Shown: positions 8,100-17,151, counted from the stretch's first letter. The stretch is 64,000 nt of DNA from JAWUWD01 sp034112085 (GCA_034112085.1 JAWUWD010000107.1:1-64000); one strand, 5' to 3'. Notes: a model not told the origin generated them from the letters alone. Numbers and translations: made by a program.

Positions 8100-9236
8100 C
8101 TAATATCGGACATTTTTGATTTTAGTAAGAAACACTTCTGGTGTAAAACTTAGGTGCATGCCGTGAGAAAACTCAAAAACACCATTACCTAAATCATAAA
8201 GTGGTTCAAAACGAATGGAAACATCTAGACCATTGGCTATTTTCTTATTGATCAAACATCTCAGGATCAAAAGTGATCTGTTCTTTTCAATAGTGTTAGC
8301 TGTTTTTACGGTCGAAGATACTGAGGAATACAGTTTTCCTCCTTGAATTGACTCATACCCATTACCATTCCAGTAACTCCCTTGAAATTCCAACCCTGAC
8401 TTCATTTTCAAAGTAGTATTGAGGTATAGAGCATTGCCACTCTCGAAGACTGTAGCTGAAGTATTCGAAAAATCTTTAGACCCAACATAGTAATGATCCA
8501 TACCCCAGGATGATAGCTTGCCACTAAGTGCTTTTTCATAAGACACCCCAAGTGCCAAATTAGTTGTTGTGACTAGTGGGTTTGGATTTAAATCAATTTG
8601 ACCTCCCTTATGATATACTATTAATTGGACTGGGATGCTCCATTGAACTTCATCTGTCTTTTTCAGGTAGTAATTGTATGATACACCTCCAACGAGTTCT
8701 TCTTGATTAGGATCATTTGGATAGATCATTTTCTCCCAACTCAACCAGACATCCAAGTCCCAATTCGCTCTATTGAATACTCCTTGAAGTCCGTACTCCA
8801 GTCTGTCAATTAATCCCTTTTCAAAGTCATAAAGTGGCTCTATCAAATTGTGATTATAAGCGTTTTCCAATGATCCAAATACAATATAATGTCCTCCATC
8901 GTTGTACTTGATAGAGAAAGTAGGTAGCACAGAGGTATATTCATCATTGCCAAAATCCTGCTGCAAGAAAACACCTATATCTATTCGCACATGTTCGCCT
9001 GCTCTATACGCCAAATAAGGACTGATTTGGTATCCAAAAAGTGTATAGCCGTCTGCAATATCATTGGTGTATTCGTTATTCTTATTGAAACCAAGTGCCC
9101 TTACTCCCATCCATAGGGTATTAGAATCTTGTGGCTCGATGACATAGGTTTGTTTGAGCATATCATTGTTCAATTGAGCAAATGAAGTCGCTGTTAACAA
9201 AACCCCAATCAATAATAAAGTAATTCTAAGTTGCAT
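8100..9236 (-). CDS. Exported protein, probable outer-membrane beta-barrel
   Basis: 378 residues starting with a clear cleavable signal peptide (MQLRITLLLIGVLLTATSFA, then QLNND). The remainder has no hydrophobic helix but many alternating, aromatic-rich strands such as YLAYRAGEHVRIDIGVFL and LEFQGSYWNGNGY, and ends in a region rich in strand-like segments near GMHLSFTPEVFLTKIKNVRY. This is what a medium outer-membrane barrel looks like. I do not recognise a named family. It is first of the cassette with the zinc peptidase and DUF3108 genes, with no gap between them. The barrel assignment is by composition only. Confidence 0.6.
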   Translation of the reverse strand: MQLRITLLLIGVLLTATSFAQLNNDMLKQTYVIEPQDSNTLWMGVRALGFNKNNEYTNDIADGYTLFGYQISPYLAYRAGEHVRIDIGVFLQQDFGNDEYTSVLPTFSIKYNDGGHYIVFGSLENAYNHNLIEPLYDFEKGLIDRLEYGLQGVFNRANWDLDVWLSWEKMIYPNDPNQEELVGGVSYNYYLKKTDEVQWSIPVQLIVYHKGGQIDLNPNPLVTTTNLALGVSYEKALSGKLSSWGMDHYYVGSKDFSNTSATVFESGNALYLNTTLKMKSGLEFQGSYWNGNGYESIQGGKLYSSVSSTVKTANTIEKNRSLLILRCLINKKIANGLDVSIRFEPLYDLGNGVFEFSHGMHLSFTPEVFLTKIKNVRY

Positions 9237-9283
9237 CTATTCTTATCTATTATGACAAACTGTACATAAGCTGTTAGCCAGCA

Positions 9284-10396
9284 TTAATACTTTCGTCCTT
9301 TCCACTCAAAAGTATAATTTATTGTGCTTATCCCAATACCAAATGTATAAAATGGGTATACTAAGGATAATAACAAACTTGCAGCAATGCATACTTTTTG
9401 ATCACTCAGTTTCAGTACGCTTTTCACTAATAGCACATCCAGAACCCACTTCAACCCCCATATGGAACCAACTAAAAGAAGATTCTCTTGTTCAAGAGAT
9501 GAGTAAATGCTCACCCCTATCAAAAGTGCGTAAAACACGAACATAAAAAGCGCCATCATTTTCGTGTTCCAATCTTTATGAAGCTTCCATTTCCCAGCCC
9601 ATCGAATCCGCTGGTTTATAAAATCTCGAAGAGATGGTTGTGGTTCTGTAAATACTACTGCCTCTGTACTTTTCACGAATCGAATACCCTTTGGATAAGC
9701 CTCGTGCATTTTTCGCATAAGGAACTCATCATCACCGGAAGGGTGTTGTTCTGATCCTGCATACCCATGACATGCCTCAAATGCATTTTTTCGAAAAGCC
9801 AAGTTTGCTCCGTTGCACATCCCTGACATTCCGAGCTGCCAAGTAGCTGCCCCTACGCCAATCAGAGCTGAAAAATCTATCATTTGCAACTTATCGAAGA
9901 AACTTTGAGTTGAAATAGCTACTGGTCCAAAAGCCATTTGGACCTCATCTTCGAAGGTAGAAGCCATACTTCCCACCCAATTTTTTCCTACTGAGCAATC
10001 CCCATCTATTGTGATAATAATTTCACCATTTGCCTGATTGATACCTGCAGAAAGTGCACTCTTTTTCCCTGCTTTTCCATCGGAGAGATTGATCAATTTA
10101 ATAGTGGAGGTTGATCCTTGGATAGATCCATTAATAGCGTTAACACTCCTATCTGTAGAGTGATCATTGACGACTAATATCTCTAAATTTTCTTTAGGAT
10201 AGATTTGACTTTCGATTTCAGCCAGAAGTTTTCCAATATTACGTTCTTCATTGCGAACAGGAATAATCACTGAAACGGAAAGGCCCCGCTCTTTTTCATC
10301 GATCATCTTTAGGGGCTGGATAGCATGCCAAGAGACGATTGTTATAATTAGGAAAACCATATAAAGTCCTCCAAATAAGAGAAATAGAACTATCAT
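9284..10396 (-). CDS. Family 2 glycosyltransferase, membrane-associated
   Basis: Transfers a sugar from an activated donor, probably to a lipid or polysaccharide acceptor at the inner membrane. The GT-A domain has SVIIPVRNEERNIGKLLAE, the strand EILVVNDHSTDRS, a DxD-like metal site in IITIDGDCSVG and the C-terminal QRIRWAGKWK (Q-x-x-RW) motif of processive-type GT2 enzymes. One hydrophobic segment lies at the N-terminus and two or three lie at the C-terminus (FVFYALLIGVSI and following). The 3' neighbour on this strand is the barrel-like gene. The start overlaps the stop of the flippase-like gene by 4 nt, so the two are cotranscribed and likely act on the same glycolipid. Donor and acceptor cannot be told. 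Confidence 0.88.
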   Translation of the reverse strand: MIVLFLLFGGLYMVFLIITIVSWHAIQPLKMIDEKERGLSVSVIIPVRNEERNIGKLLAEIESQIYPKENLEILVVNDHSTDRSVNAINGSIQGSTSTIKLINLSDGKAGKKSALSAGINQANGEIIITIDGDCSVGKNWVGSMASTFEDEVQMAFGPVAISTQSFFDKLQMIDFSALIGVGAATWQLGMSGMCNGANLAFRKNAFEACHGYAGSEQHPSGDDEFLMRKMHEAYPKGIRFVKSTEAVVFTEPQPSLRDFINQRIRWAGKWKLHKDWNTKMMALFMFVFYALLIGVSIYSSLEQENLLLVGSIWGLKWVLDVLLVKSVLKLSDQKVCIAASLLLSLVYPFYTFGIGISTINYTFEWKGRKY

Positions 10397-11370
10397 CTAT
10401 TTGAATTAACCTTAAGTCTGATCATAAAGTAAAGCCCAATCAATACAGGTATGAGAATGTTAATCATCCACAATAATAAACTACTTGCCAATACTGCCGG
10501 TTGAGAAACTTGATATACTTCGAAAAAGGTAAGTACAGACAATTCTCTAACTCCTAGATCACTCATAAAATTGAATGAAGGAACAATTGATTTAATCAAA
10601 AACATCCAGCTTATACCTCCGAATAATGTCAATGGAGATAACGGTATCTTGAAAAGATTCAGAATAAGATAAAACTGAAATGAAAACACCAAATACCGTG
10701 ACAGCGACAGCAAAAATAAGAATATGTAATCCTTAGTCGGATACTTTCCTACCAAGTCGAAGTAATAAACTAAGCGTTCACCAAATATTTTCACTTTCGA
10801 AGTGTAGAGTATTGCTATGACAGCTATTATCAAAAGCACTCCAATCCACCAGAAAGAATTAATCAAAGAAAACTGTAATTCAGACGACTGAATGAAAATC
10901 CAAACTCCAACAGCACCAAACAATATGGTTACGGACATTTGCGTGGCATTTCCAAGCCAGACATTCCCTATAAGTTTCCCTTTATTCTCTCCTTTAATAC
11001 TCAGTAATCTTCCAGCATAATCACCTACAGCCTGTGGCGTAACGAATCCCAGAGTTAATCCTGCAAGGACTCCTCCAAATGCTTCTTTTAAGGTTATTTC
11101 ACTGATGGGTCGAGCCAACAACTTCCATTTCTCAGCTTCGAGAAACCAATTGAGGGGCATTAGTATTACCACCAACGACAAGATCCCAAGCGTTGAATAG
11201 TCCATTATTTTTGCAAGAGCTTCAATCAATCCCTGCCCAAGGCTATCCTTGTTTGATAATTTTCCAAATATTAGCCAAAGAGTAGCTACTAAGACCAGTG
11301 CTTTCACAAAAGCGATCCACTTGTATTTACTTCTAGTTGTTTTTTCTTGACCCATCTGTTTATATTGCAA
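10393..11370 (-). CDS. Lysylphosphatidylglycerol-synthase-TM / UPF0104 membrane protein
   Basis: Polytopic membrane protein (about 8 hydrophobic segments in 325 residues) of the family that includes the flippase part of MprF and many AglD-like proteins. Typical pieces are EAEKWKLLARPISEITLKEAFGG, TLGFVTPQAVGDYAGRLLS and SDLGVRELSVLTFF. A second start at 11355 (MGQEKTT) is equally possible. It is translationally coupled to the GT2 gene by a 4-nt overlap, so a role in moving or anchoring the glycosyltransferase product is likely but unproven. It is divergent from ruvC with a 58-bp spacer that must hold both promoters. Confidence 0.82.
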   Translation of the reverse strand: MQYKQMGQEKTTRSKYKWIAFVKALVLVATLWLIFGKLSNKDSLGQGLIEALAKIMDYSTLGILSLVVILMPLNWFLEAEKWKLLARPISEITLKEAFGGVLAGLTLGFVTPQAVGDYAGRLLSIKGENKGKLIGNVWLGNATQMSVTILFGAVGVWIFIQSSELQFSLINSFWWIGVLLIIAVIAILYTSKVKIFGERLVYYFDLVGKYPTKDYIFLFLLSLSRYLVFSFQFYLILNLFKIPLSPLTLFGGISWMFLIKSIVPSFNFMSDLGVRELSVLTFFEVYQVSQPAVLASSLLLWMINILIPVLIGLYFMIRLKVNSNR

Positions 11371-11428
11371 AGCAGCTAAAAATAAATATTAAAATCATCA
11401 ATCCACCGATCAAAAGTTAATTATCCGA

Positions 11429-11986
11429 ATGTCTGTCAAACAAAAAAAGGAACAAATCATTCTAGGGATTGACCCAGGAACTTCAGTAATGGGATACGGG
11501 CTAATCGCAACTAAGGGCCAAGAGCTTACTTTGATCCAGTTTGGAGTCATTCATCTGAGTAAGTATGGCACTCATGAGCTGAAACTTAAGAAAATTTTTG
11601 ACCGTGTACTAAGCCTTATCGATGACTATCATCCTGATGAAGTTGCTCTTGAAGCACCATTTTTCGGTAAGAATGTACAATCAATGCTAAAACTTGGGCG
11701 AGCTCAAGGAGTGGCCATGGCTGCTGCCTTGTCTAGAGAAATTCCGATAACAGAATATGCCCCTAAAAAGGTGAAACAATCTGTCACTGGTAATGGAAAT
11801 GCATCGAAGGAACAGGTAGCCAGCATGCTTAAGACATTACTTAACTTCAAAGAAATACCAAAATTATTGGATGCAACAGATGCATTAGGTGTTGCAATTT
11901 GCCACCACTTCCAGCAGGGAAATGTGGTGTCTGGCAAAAAGAGTTGGAAGTCCTTTTTGAGTGATAATCCAGGAAGAGTTAAGTAA
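11429..11986 (+). CDS. ruvC: Holliday junction resolvase RuvC
   Basis: Endonuclease that cuts four-way junctions during recombination, working with RuvAB. The RNase H-like catalytic acids are all present: Asp in LGIDPGTSVMGYGLI, Glu in VALEAPFFGKNVQSML, and the pair in LLDATDALGVAICHH. The 185-residue length is usual. It stands alone on the plus strand between divergent and convergent neighbours, and is followed after 15 bp by the convergent HIT gene with no obvious terminator. Confidence 0.97.
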   Translation: MSVKQKKEQIILGIDPGTSVMGYGLIATKGQELTLIQFGVIHLSKYGTHELKLKKIFDRVLSLIDDYHPDEVALEAPFFGKNVQSMLKLGRAQGVAMAAALSREIPITEYAPKKVKQSVTGNGNASKEQVASMLKTLLNFKEIPKLLDATDALGVAICHHFQQGNVVSGKKSWKSFLSDNPGRVK

Positions 11987-12001
11987 CCAGTCTGAAAGAT
12001 C

Positions 12002-12397
12002 TTATTGTAATTTTGCTTTAATTTTTGACGCGACTTCAGCCAACTCTTCTTTCGAAGGACTTAGTTTGGGCCTTGTGAAATTAATATCATCCATCGTATT
12101 GAGAGGCACTAAGTGTACGTGTGTATGGGGGACTTCAAGCCCAATCACGGCAACACCAACCCTTTTGCAAGGAATGGCTTCTTTCACAGCTTTAGACACT
12201 TTCTTTGCAAAGATATTAAGTGCGGAAAGTGTTTCATCTTCCAAATCAAAAATATAATCAACTTCCTCCTTAGGCACGACCAAAGTATGTCCAGCTACGA
12301 GAGGACTGACATCCAAAAAAGCAATAAAATTAGCATCCTCAGCAATAATATGGCCCTGTATTTCTCGGTTGATGATTTTTGTGAAAATACTACTCAT
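12002..12397 (-). CDS. HIT-family nucleotide-binding hydrolase
   Basis: 131 residues with the diagnostic histidine triad HTHVHLVPL near residue 97, plus the upstream ISKI-type start (FTKIINREIQGHIIAED) and GHTLVVPKEEV. Family members (Hint/HinT) hydrolyse AMP-linked substrates such as adenosine phosphoramidates. It follows greA by 11 nt on the same strand and is likely cotranscribed. The in vivo substrate is unknown. Confidence 0.94.
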   Translation of the reverse strand: MSSIFTKIINREIQGHIIAEDANFIAFLDVSPLVAGHTLVVPKEEVDYIFDLEDETLSALNIFAKKVSKAVKEAIPCKRVGVAVIGLEVPHTHVHLVPLNTMDDINFTRPKLSPSKEELAEVASKIKAKLQ

Positions 12398-12408
12398 TGT
12401 GTTAATTA

Positions 12409-12882
12409 TTAAAGTCCGATTTCCAATATCTCAAATTCAATGTTTCCTCCTGGAGTAACAATCTTTGCCTTATCCTTTGGTTTTTTACCTAGCAATCCCT
12501 TTCCTATTGGTGAATCGACAGATATCTTACCCAGTTTCAAGTCAGCTTCCTCTTCTGCTACCAAAGTGTATGTGAATTCCATCCCATTTTTCGGGTTCTT
12601 AATTTTCACTGTAGAAAGAATGGAGACTTTAGATGTATCTATCGTTGACTCATCTATCACTCTTGCATTGCCTACAACCACTTCTAATTGAGAAATTTTT
12701 GCTTCTAAATGACCTTGTGCATCCTTTGCAGCATCATATTCAGCATTCTCACTCAAATCACCTTTATCCCTAGCTTCTGCTATTTGTTTAGAAATATCAG
12801 TACGACCTCTGGTCGTCAAATCGTTCAACTCAGCTTTGAGCTTGTTTAGGCCTTCCTCTGTGTAGTATGATAATTTCCCCAT
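12409..12882 (-). CDS. greA: Transcription elongation factor GreA
   Basis: Rescues backtracked RNA polymerase by stimulating transcript cleavage through its secondary channel. I set the start at ATG 12882 (MGKLSYYTEEGLNKLKAEL), giving 157 residues, the normal length. Upstream extension to 12987 would run through a hairpin and promoter. The N-terminal coiled coil carries the acidic tip DLSENAEYDAAKD, and the C-terminal FKBP-like domain ends with KIVTPGGNIEFEILEI. A promoter and a terminator-like hairpin lie in the 5' leader, and the HIT gene follows 11 nt downstream. Confidence 0.96.
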   Translation of the reverse strand: MGKLSYYTEEGLNKLKAELNDLTTRGRTDISKQIAEARDKGDLSENAEYDAAKDAQGHLEAKISQLEVVVGNARVIDESTIDTSKVSILSTVKIKNPKNGMEFTYTLVAEEEADLKLGKISVDSPIGKGLLGKKPKDKAKIVTPGGNIEFEILEIGL

Positions 12883-12914
12883 TCTATATATGTTTAATCT
12901 TTCTAGTCTATAAA

Positions 12915-12946
12915 AACAAAATAACGGCTTCGATATTGAAGCCGTT
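12915..12946 (-). terminator. Terminator-like hairpin in the greA leader
   Basis: Perfect 9-bp arms AACGGCTTC (12923-12931) and GAAGCCGTT (12938-12946) with a 6-nt loop. On the minus strand the hairpin is followed by ATTTTGTTTTTAT, a good U-rich tail. It is 69 nt beyond the stop of the pentapeptide gene but also downstream of the predicted greA promoter. It could serve as that gene's terminator, as a greA attenuator, or both. Confidence 0.75.
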
Positions 12947-12960
12947 TTGTTACTTACTTG

Positions 12961-12992
12961 CAAAAATAATGCATTGACCCTACTCAATGCAA
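12961..12992 (-). promoter_or_regulatory. Predicted greA promoter
   Basis: On the minus strand TTG (12992-12990) is followed by 21 nt and then TATTTTTG (12968-12961), matching TAnnTTTG. The start would be near 12954, just before the leader hairpin and about 72 nt before the greA ATG. Confidence 0.55.
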
Positions 12993-13015
12993 GTGTTTAC
13001 CATAAAATGATCTAA

Positions 13016-13858
13016 TTACTCTCCAACTAGCTCAGGAGTTTGTTCTTTGAGCTGTTTCATAATATCATCATCGAATTTAGCTAAGTAGAGTGTTTTGGCT
13101 TGTTTGAGTTGATCAATTGTGAGTCCTTTAGCCTCCCTTAGATCGGCTTTATAGAGACTAGCATTTTCAAAATCAGTACCTGTTAGATAGCTTCCTCTCA
13201 TATCTGCCTCCATGAGGAAAGCATTAACAAAGCTTGTCTTAATTAAAAATGCCCCCTGCAAATTTGCCTTAATCAAATAGGCGTCTTTAAAATTAGCCCC
13301 ACTGGCATAAGCCCCTTCCATATTAGCCTGATTGACATTGGAGTTTTCTAAATTAGTTTGATTCAGACGGGTGTTGGCTAAATTAGTTTCTATCAAAAAA
13401 GAATTACTCAGATCTGCAGAATTTAGATTTGAATCTTTAAGATTTACATAGTTTAGATTTGTTTTCGCCAGATAGCTATTCACTAAATTGATCTCATTAA
13501 TTTCGTGACGATTTAGCCGCTTAATATTACCCACTGTCCGAAATGCTGCTTCCTCTGATTCCCACAATCTAAAATCATCGATTTCATCTTTATACGTTCT
13601 GATTCTCTGACGTTTCTCACCATTCTTGTTGAGCCAAAATATCAGAATACCGATAACGGCAATATCGAAAAGCATACCATGTGCTTCAGCTAAAATTTGG
13701 CCTACAAACCCGTGGAAGTTTTCAAGATAATAAGGCAAGCTCAATCCTAAAACGACAACAGCTAGCATTGCCAACACAATAGAGGATGTCAATATGGGAC
13801 GTTCTATTATGTAGTCAAATCGAACTTTTAATTTAGCAATCCGTTCTTTGAACTTCAT
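13016..13858 (-). CDS. Pentapeptide-repeat protein with two N-terminal membrane segments
   Basis: 280 residues. Two hydrophobic helices (about 23-45, SSIVLAMLAVVVLGLSL, and 60-78, GMLFDIAVIGILIFWL) are followed by a charged linker. From about residue 120 to 255 comes a run of pentapeptide repeats of the A(N/D)Lxx type (NLNYVNLKDSNLNSADLSNS, ANFKDAYLIKANLQGAFL), expected to fold as a right-handed quadrilateral beta-helix in the cytoplasm. No family function can be assigned; some pentapeptide proteins mimic DNA and protect gyrase, others are scaffolds. It is transcribed before greA on the same strand, separated by a hairpin. Confidence 0.88.
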   Translation of the reverse strand: MKFKERIAKLKVRFDYIIERPILTSSIVLAMLAVVVLGLSLPYYLENFHGFVGQILAEAHGMLFDIAVIGILIFWLNKNGEKRQRIRTYKDEIDDFRLWESEEAAFRTVGNIKRLNRHEINEINLVNSYLAKTNLNYVNLKDSNLNSADLSNSFLIETNLANTRLNQTNLENSNVNQANMEGAYASGANFKDAYLIKANLQGAFLIKTSFVNAFLMEADMRGSYLTGTDFENASLYKADLREAKGLTIDQLKQAKTLYLAKFDDDIMKQLKEQTPELVGE

Positions 13859-13944
13859 TAATGGTAAGTAAGGTTAATCTAATAATAGGCAAAGTTGGTA
13901 CAAAAGAAAAGCATGTTCGGTGTTTTCACTTACCAAATCTTACA

Positions 13945-14892
13945 TCAGGTATTAATCAGTTGATATAGCTTATTAATCAGCACCTGATTTATTTTGAAAT
14001 AAGACTCATGAGACCACCCACCAATATGTGGTGTCAATATCACATTGCTTGATGAGGACAGGAAGTCGAAACACTCTTGCTGTTCTTTGTTTAATGTATT
14101 AAGCTTTTCATTTTGCAACACATCAAGTGCCGCAGCTTTTACTTCATTGCATTTTATAGCATTCACTAAAGAGGGTAGAACAACTATTTCTCCTCTAGAT
14201 AGATTAAGAAAGTATATTGGCTTTTTAAACTTATTGAAAAAATCATCATCAACCCAACCATACGTTTCATCAATCAGCGGCACATGTAAGCTCAATATAT
14301 CTGCGGAATTGAAAATTGTTTGTAAACTAACTGCCTGACAATATTGATCCTGATAATCAATGAGGTATTTATCATATGCCAACACGGTGCAACCAAAAGA
14401 AGAAAGTCTTTGCGCAACTGCTTTACCCATATTACCATACCCAATAATCCCCACGATCTTCCCAGATAACTCTACGCCTCTATTCCCTTCTCTATCCCAC
14501 TTTCCTCTAGTCACTTCTAAATGGGACTTGACCACATTATGCATTAGCGATAGTAACATTGCTATAGTTTGTTCACCTACAGCATCTTTATTACCTTCTG
14601 GCGCATTGATTATTTGAATCCCTTTATCTGCTAGATATACTTCGTCTAAATTATCAATACCAGCTCCTGCTCTCCCGACAATCTTCAATTTAGATGCTTT
14701 GGCAAGCAGTGAACGGTCTACCTTAGTTTTACTTCTAATGAATAGAATTTCAAAATCGACTATTTGCTCAATGATTTCTTCACGAGAAATATCTGGCTTA
14801 TAAACCGGGATAACATTGATTTCCTTGAGTAGACCGACTACACTTTCATGCATTTCATCTACTATTAAACACTTTAGATTCTTAGACATCAC
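13945..14892 (-). CDS. serA: D-3-phosphoglycerate dehydrogenase-type 2-hydroxyacid dehydrogenase
   Basis: NAD-dependent enzyme, most likely oxidising 3-phosphoglycerate as the first step of serine synthesis. The substrate-side motif IVGRAGAGIDNLD, the NAD-binding glycine motif GIIGYGNMGKAVAQRL, the catalytic Arg in LNLSRGEIV and the catalytic His in ILTPHIGGWSHES are all visible. At 315 residues it lacks the C-terminal ACT regulatory domain of E. coli SerA, so serine feedback through ACT is not expected. Its start overlaps the mgtE stop by 4 nt (ATGA). Other 2-hydroxyacid dehydrogenases are possible, hence moderate confidence in the gene name. Confidence 0.82.
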   Translation of the reverse strand: MMSKNLKCLIVDEMHESVVGLLKEINVIPVYKPDISREEIIEQIVDFEILFIRSKTKVDRSLLAKASKLKIVGRAGAGIDNLDEVYLADKGIQIINAPEGNKDAVGEQTIAMLLSLMHNVVKSHLEVTRGKWDREGNRGVELSGKIVGIIGYGNMGKAVAQRLSSFGCTVLAYDKYLIDYQDQYCQAVSLQTIFNSADILSLHVPLIDETYGWVDDDFFNKFKKPIYFLNLSRGEIVVLPSLVNAIKCNEVKAAALDVLQNEKLNTLNKEQQECFDFLSSSSNVILTPHIGGWSHESYFKINQVLINKLYQLINT

Positions 14893-16247
14893 ATCAAAAA
14901 ATGTACGATCATGAAGTAAATTGCCAAACCCAAAATATCATTGGTGGTGGTGATAAATGGACCAGAAGCTAATGCTGGATTGATCCCGAATCTATCAAGT
15001 ACTATTGGTGTGATAGTCCCCATAAAGGACGCTACCAATACGACACAGAACAATGCCGAGGCAACTATCATTCCTAACTTCAAGTCATCTATTGAAAAGT
15101 ACATTGCTAACATCACCAAACCTGCTAGCACAATTCCATTGAGTAAGGCTACCAATAATACCTTTATAAGTCTTTTGAATATACTATCTTCAAAAGCTGA
15201 AGGGTTTGCCAAAGTTTGAACCACAATCGAAGATGATTGAATGCCTACATTGCCACCCGTGGCCATTATCAAAGGTACGAAAAAGGCTATTGCTAATGAC
15301 TTACTCAGATCTGCTTGGAATGAATCCATAAGTAAGCTACTTACTAATCCACCGAAAACACCTACAATCAACCATGGCAATCGTGCTCTGGTCAACATCC
15401 AAATACTGTCATCTTCCTCTACATCTTGTGAGATCCCTGACATCAACTGACGTTCCTCTTCTGCAGTATCAGTGATTACATCCACGATATCATCAATGGT
15501 GATTCTACCCAATAGTTTTCCATGCACATTCACAACGGGCACAGCATCAAGATCATACTTCTGCATGATGTTAGCCACTTCCTCTTGCTCAACAAATGTC
15601 TCAACAGAAATCACATCTTCCTCAAATATATCGGAGATCTTGGTATGGTCTTCTGCTAAGATTATCCGTTTTAAAGAGACTCTCCCAAGCAGCTTGTCTG
15701 ATTCATCTACGACATACATGGAATACAGCTTCTCTACATTCTCAGCTTGTCTTCTTATCTCCTCTATGCATTGGACTACTGTCCAATTGAGATTGGCTTT
15801 GATGAGCTCCTTAGCCATCAGTCCGCCTGCTACATCATCTTCATAGCGAAGCAAATCAAGGATGTAAATTTCTTTTTCTTTGTTCTCTATATAAGAAATC
15901 ACCTCTTCTCTAAGCTGCAAAGGAAGCTCGTTAAGAATATCCACGCCATCATCTGAGTCAAGATTGTCTATAAATCCTGCGATCTCACTTGCTGCAAAAG
16001 ACTTTAGAAATTTCTCTCTGATGTCTTCATCTAGGTCTTTGATTATCTCCGCTCCTACTTCTTTATCGAGAAGGTCGACCACGTATTTTGATTCTTCTGT
16101 ATCAAACTCATTTAATAAGGCTGAAATATCAGCAGGCATGACACCGTCCAAGGATTCTACTATAAATGCAGTATCCTTTCCTTCCAAAGCAGCTTCGAAA
16201 CGCTCTAGATATTCTTTAGATAGCTCAAATTGTGTTACTTGCTCCAC
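14889..16247 (-). CDS. mgtE: Magnesium transporter MgtE
   Basis: Mg2+ channel/transporter of the inner membrane, 452 residues. In order: the superhelical N domain (residues 1-130, with repeats around PADISALLNEFD and DGVDILNELP), two CBS domains (about 135-255) that act as the Mg2+ sensor, the connecting plug helix, and five membrane segments from about 285 on. The pore region contains IMATGGNVGIQSSSIVVQTLA and the acidic C-terminal NPALASGPFITTTNDILGLAIYF. It overlaps rsmA by 13 nt and serA by 4 nt in one transcript. Confidence 0.97.
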   Translation of the reverse strand: MEQVTQFELSKEYLERFEAALEGKDTAFIVESLDGVMPADISALLNEFDTEESKYVVDLLDKEVGAEIIKDLDEDIREKFLKSFAASEIAGFIDNLDSDDGVDILNELPLQLREEVISYIENKEKEIYILDLLRYEDDVAGGLMAKELIKANLNWTVVQCIEEIRRQAENVEKLYSMYVVDESDKLLGRVSLKRIILAEDHTKISDIFEEDVISVETFVEQEEVANIMQKYDLDAVPVVNVHGKLLGRITIDDIVDVITDTAEEERQLMSGISQDVEEDDSIWMLTRARLPWLIVGVFGGLVSSLLMDSFQADLSKSLAIAFFVPLIMATGGNVGIQSSSIVVQTLANPSAFEDSIFKRLIKVLLVALLNGIVLAGLVMLAMYFSIDDLKLGMIVASALFCVVLVASFMGTITPIVLDRFGINPALASGPFITTTNDILGLAIYFMIVHFLM

Positions 16248-17020
16248 TTGGTGATATCTTGAGATAGTCCAACAAAATCATTTACGGATAGCTGTTCTGC
16301 TCGCTTATTAAGTAGCTCCATTTCTTGAACCTCTTCTGGCAAATTTAATGGCTTGAGTGAATTACGCAATGTTTTCCTTCGGTTTTGAAATCCCTGCTTC
16401 ACAACTCTTCTGAATAATTTTTCATCACAGTCTAAGCTGGCAACGTCATTCCTCTTTAGTCGTATAACCCCCGATCTAACTTTTGGTGGTGGATTGAATT
16501 TTTCTGGCTCAACGGTGAACAAATACTCAATCTTGTAATATGCCTGAAGTAATACACTCAAAATTCCGTAGCTCTTATTGCCTGGTGGAGATGCCAATCG
16601 TTCTGCTACTTCTTTTTGAAGCATGCAGACTATCTCAGGTACTTTAGCTCTGTCATCTAGAACTTTGAAAAATATCTGAGAAGATATATTGTATGGGAAA
16701 TTACCAATTATTGCATAGTTCTCACCTAATCGCTCCTCCAGATTCATCTTCAAGAAATCACCAGAAATAATTTTACCTTCGAGTTGCGGAAAAGTTTTAT
16801 TCAAATAAGTAATTGACTCAGTGTCAATATCTATAACATTAGTCTCATACTGCTTATTATCAAGTAAGTATTTAGTGAGAACACCCATTCCAGGACCAAT
16901 CTCCAACACTTTATCATAATTACGGTGTGAGGTGAGCCCCTTCACAATATCCATCGCAATAGACTCATCATTGAGAAAGTGTTGTCCTAAATGTTTCTTA
17001 GCTCTTACTTGTCTAGCCAT
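16235..17020 (-). CDS. rsmA: 16S rRNA dimethyladenosine transferase RsmA
   Basis: Dimethylates two adjacent adenosines in the 3' hairpin of 16S rRNA during small-subunit assembly, using S-adenosylmethionine. Motifs: KHLGQHFLNDESIAMDIV at the start, SAM-binding VLEIGPGMGVLTKYLL, and the catalytic NFPYNISSQIFFK (usual NLPYN, here with Phe). A C-terminal helical domain with KFNPPPKVRSGVIRL completes the 261 residues. It is first of the rsmA-mgtE-serA operon. Confidence 0.97.
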   Translation of the reverse strand: MARQVRAKKHLGQHFLNDESIAMDIVKGLTSHRNYDKVLEIGPGMGVLTKYLLDNKQYETNVIDIDTESITYLNKTFPQLEGKIISGDFLKMNLEERLGENYAIIGNFPYNISSQIFFKVLDDRAKVPEIVCMLQKEVAERLASPPGNKSYGILSVLLQAYYKIEYLFTVEPEKFNPPPKVRSGVIRLKRNDVASLDCDEKLFRRVVKQGFQNRRKTLRNSLKPLNLPEEVQEMELLNKRAEQLSVNDFVGLSQDITKWSK

Positions 17021-17151
17021 ATTGTTTGACTTTTTTATCGATTGGTAAATATATAACGTACGCTTGATATATTCTCAGAACTGAAAAATTAAGTCTAAAC
17101 TAATGAAGATCATTCATCAATTATCATCGATTGTAATTGACTCATAATATG

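Noticed and set aside
12883..12987. 35-residue upstream extension of GreA
   Set aside because: It would be translated through the leader hairpin and promoter, and GreA proteins begin at MGKLSYYT-like sequence.
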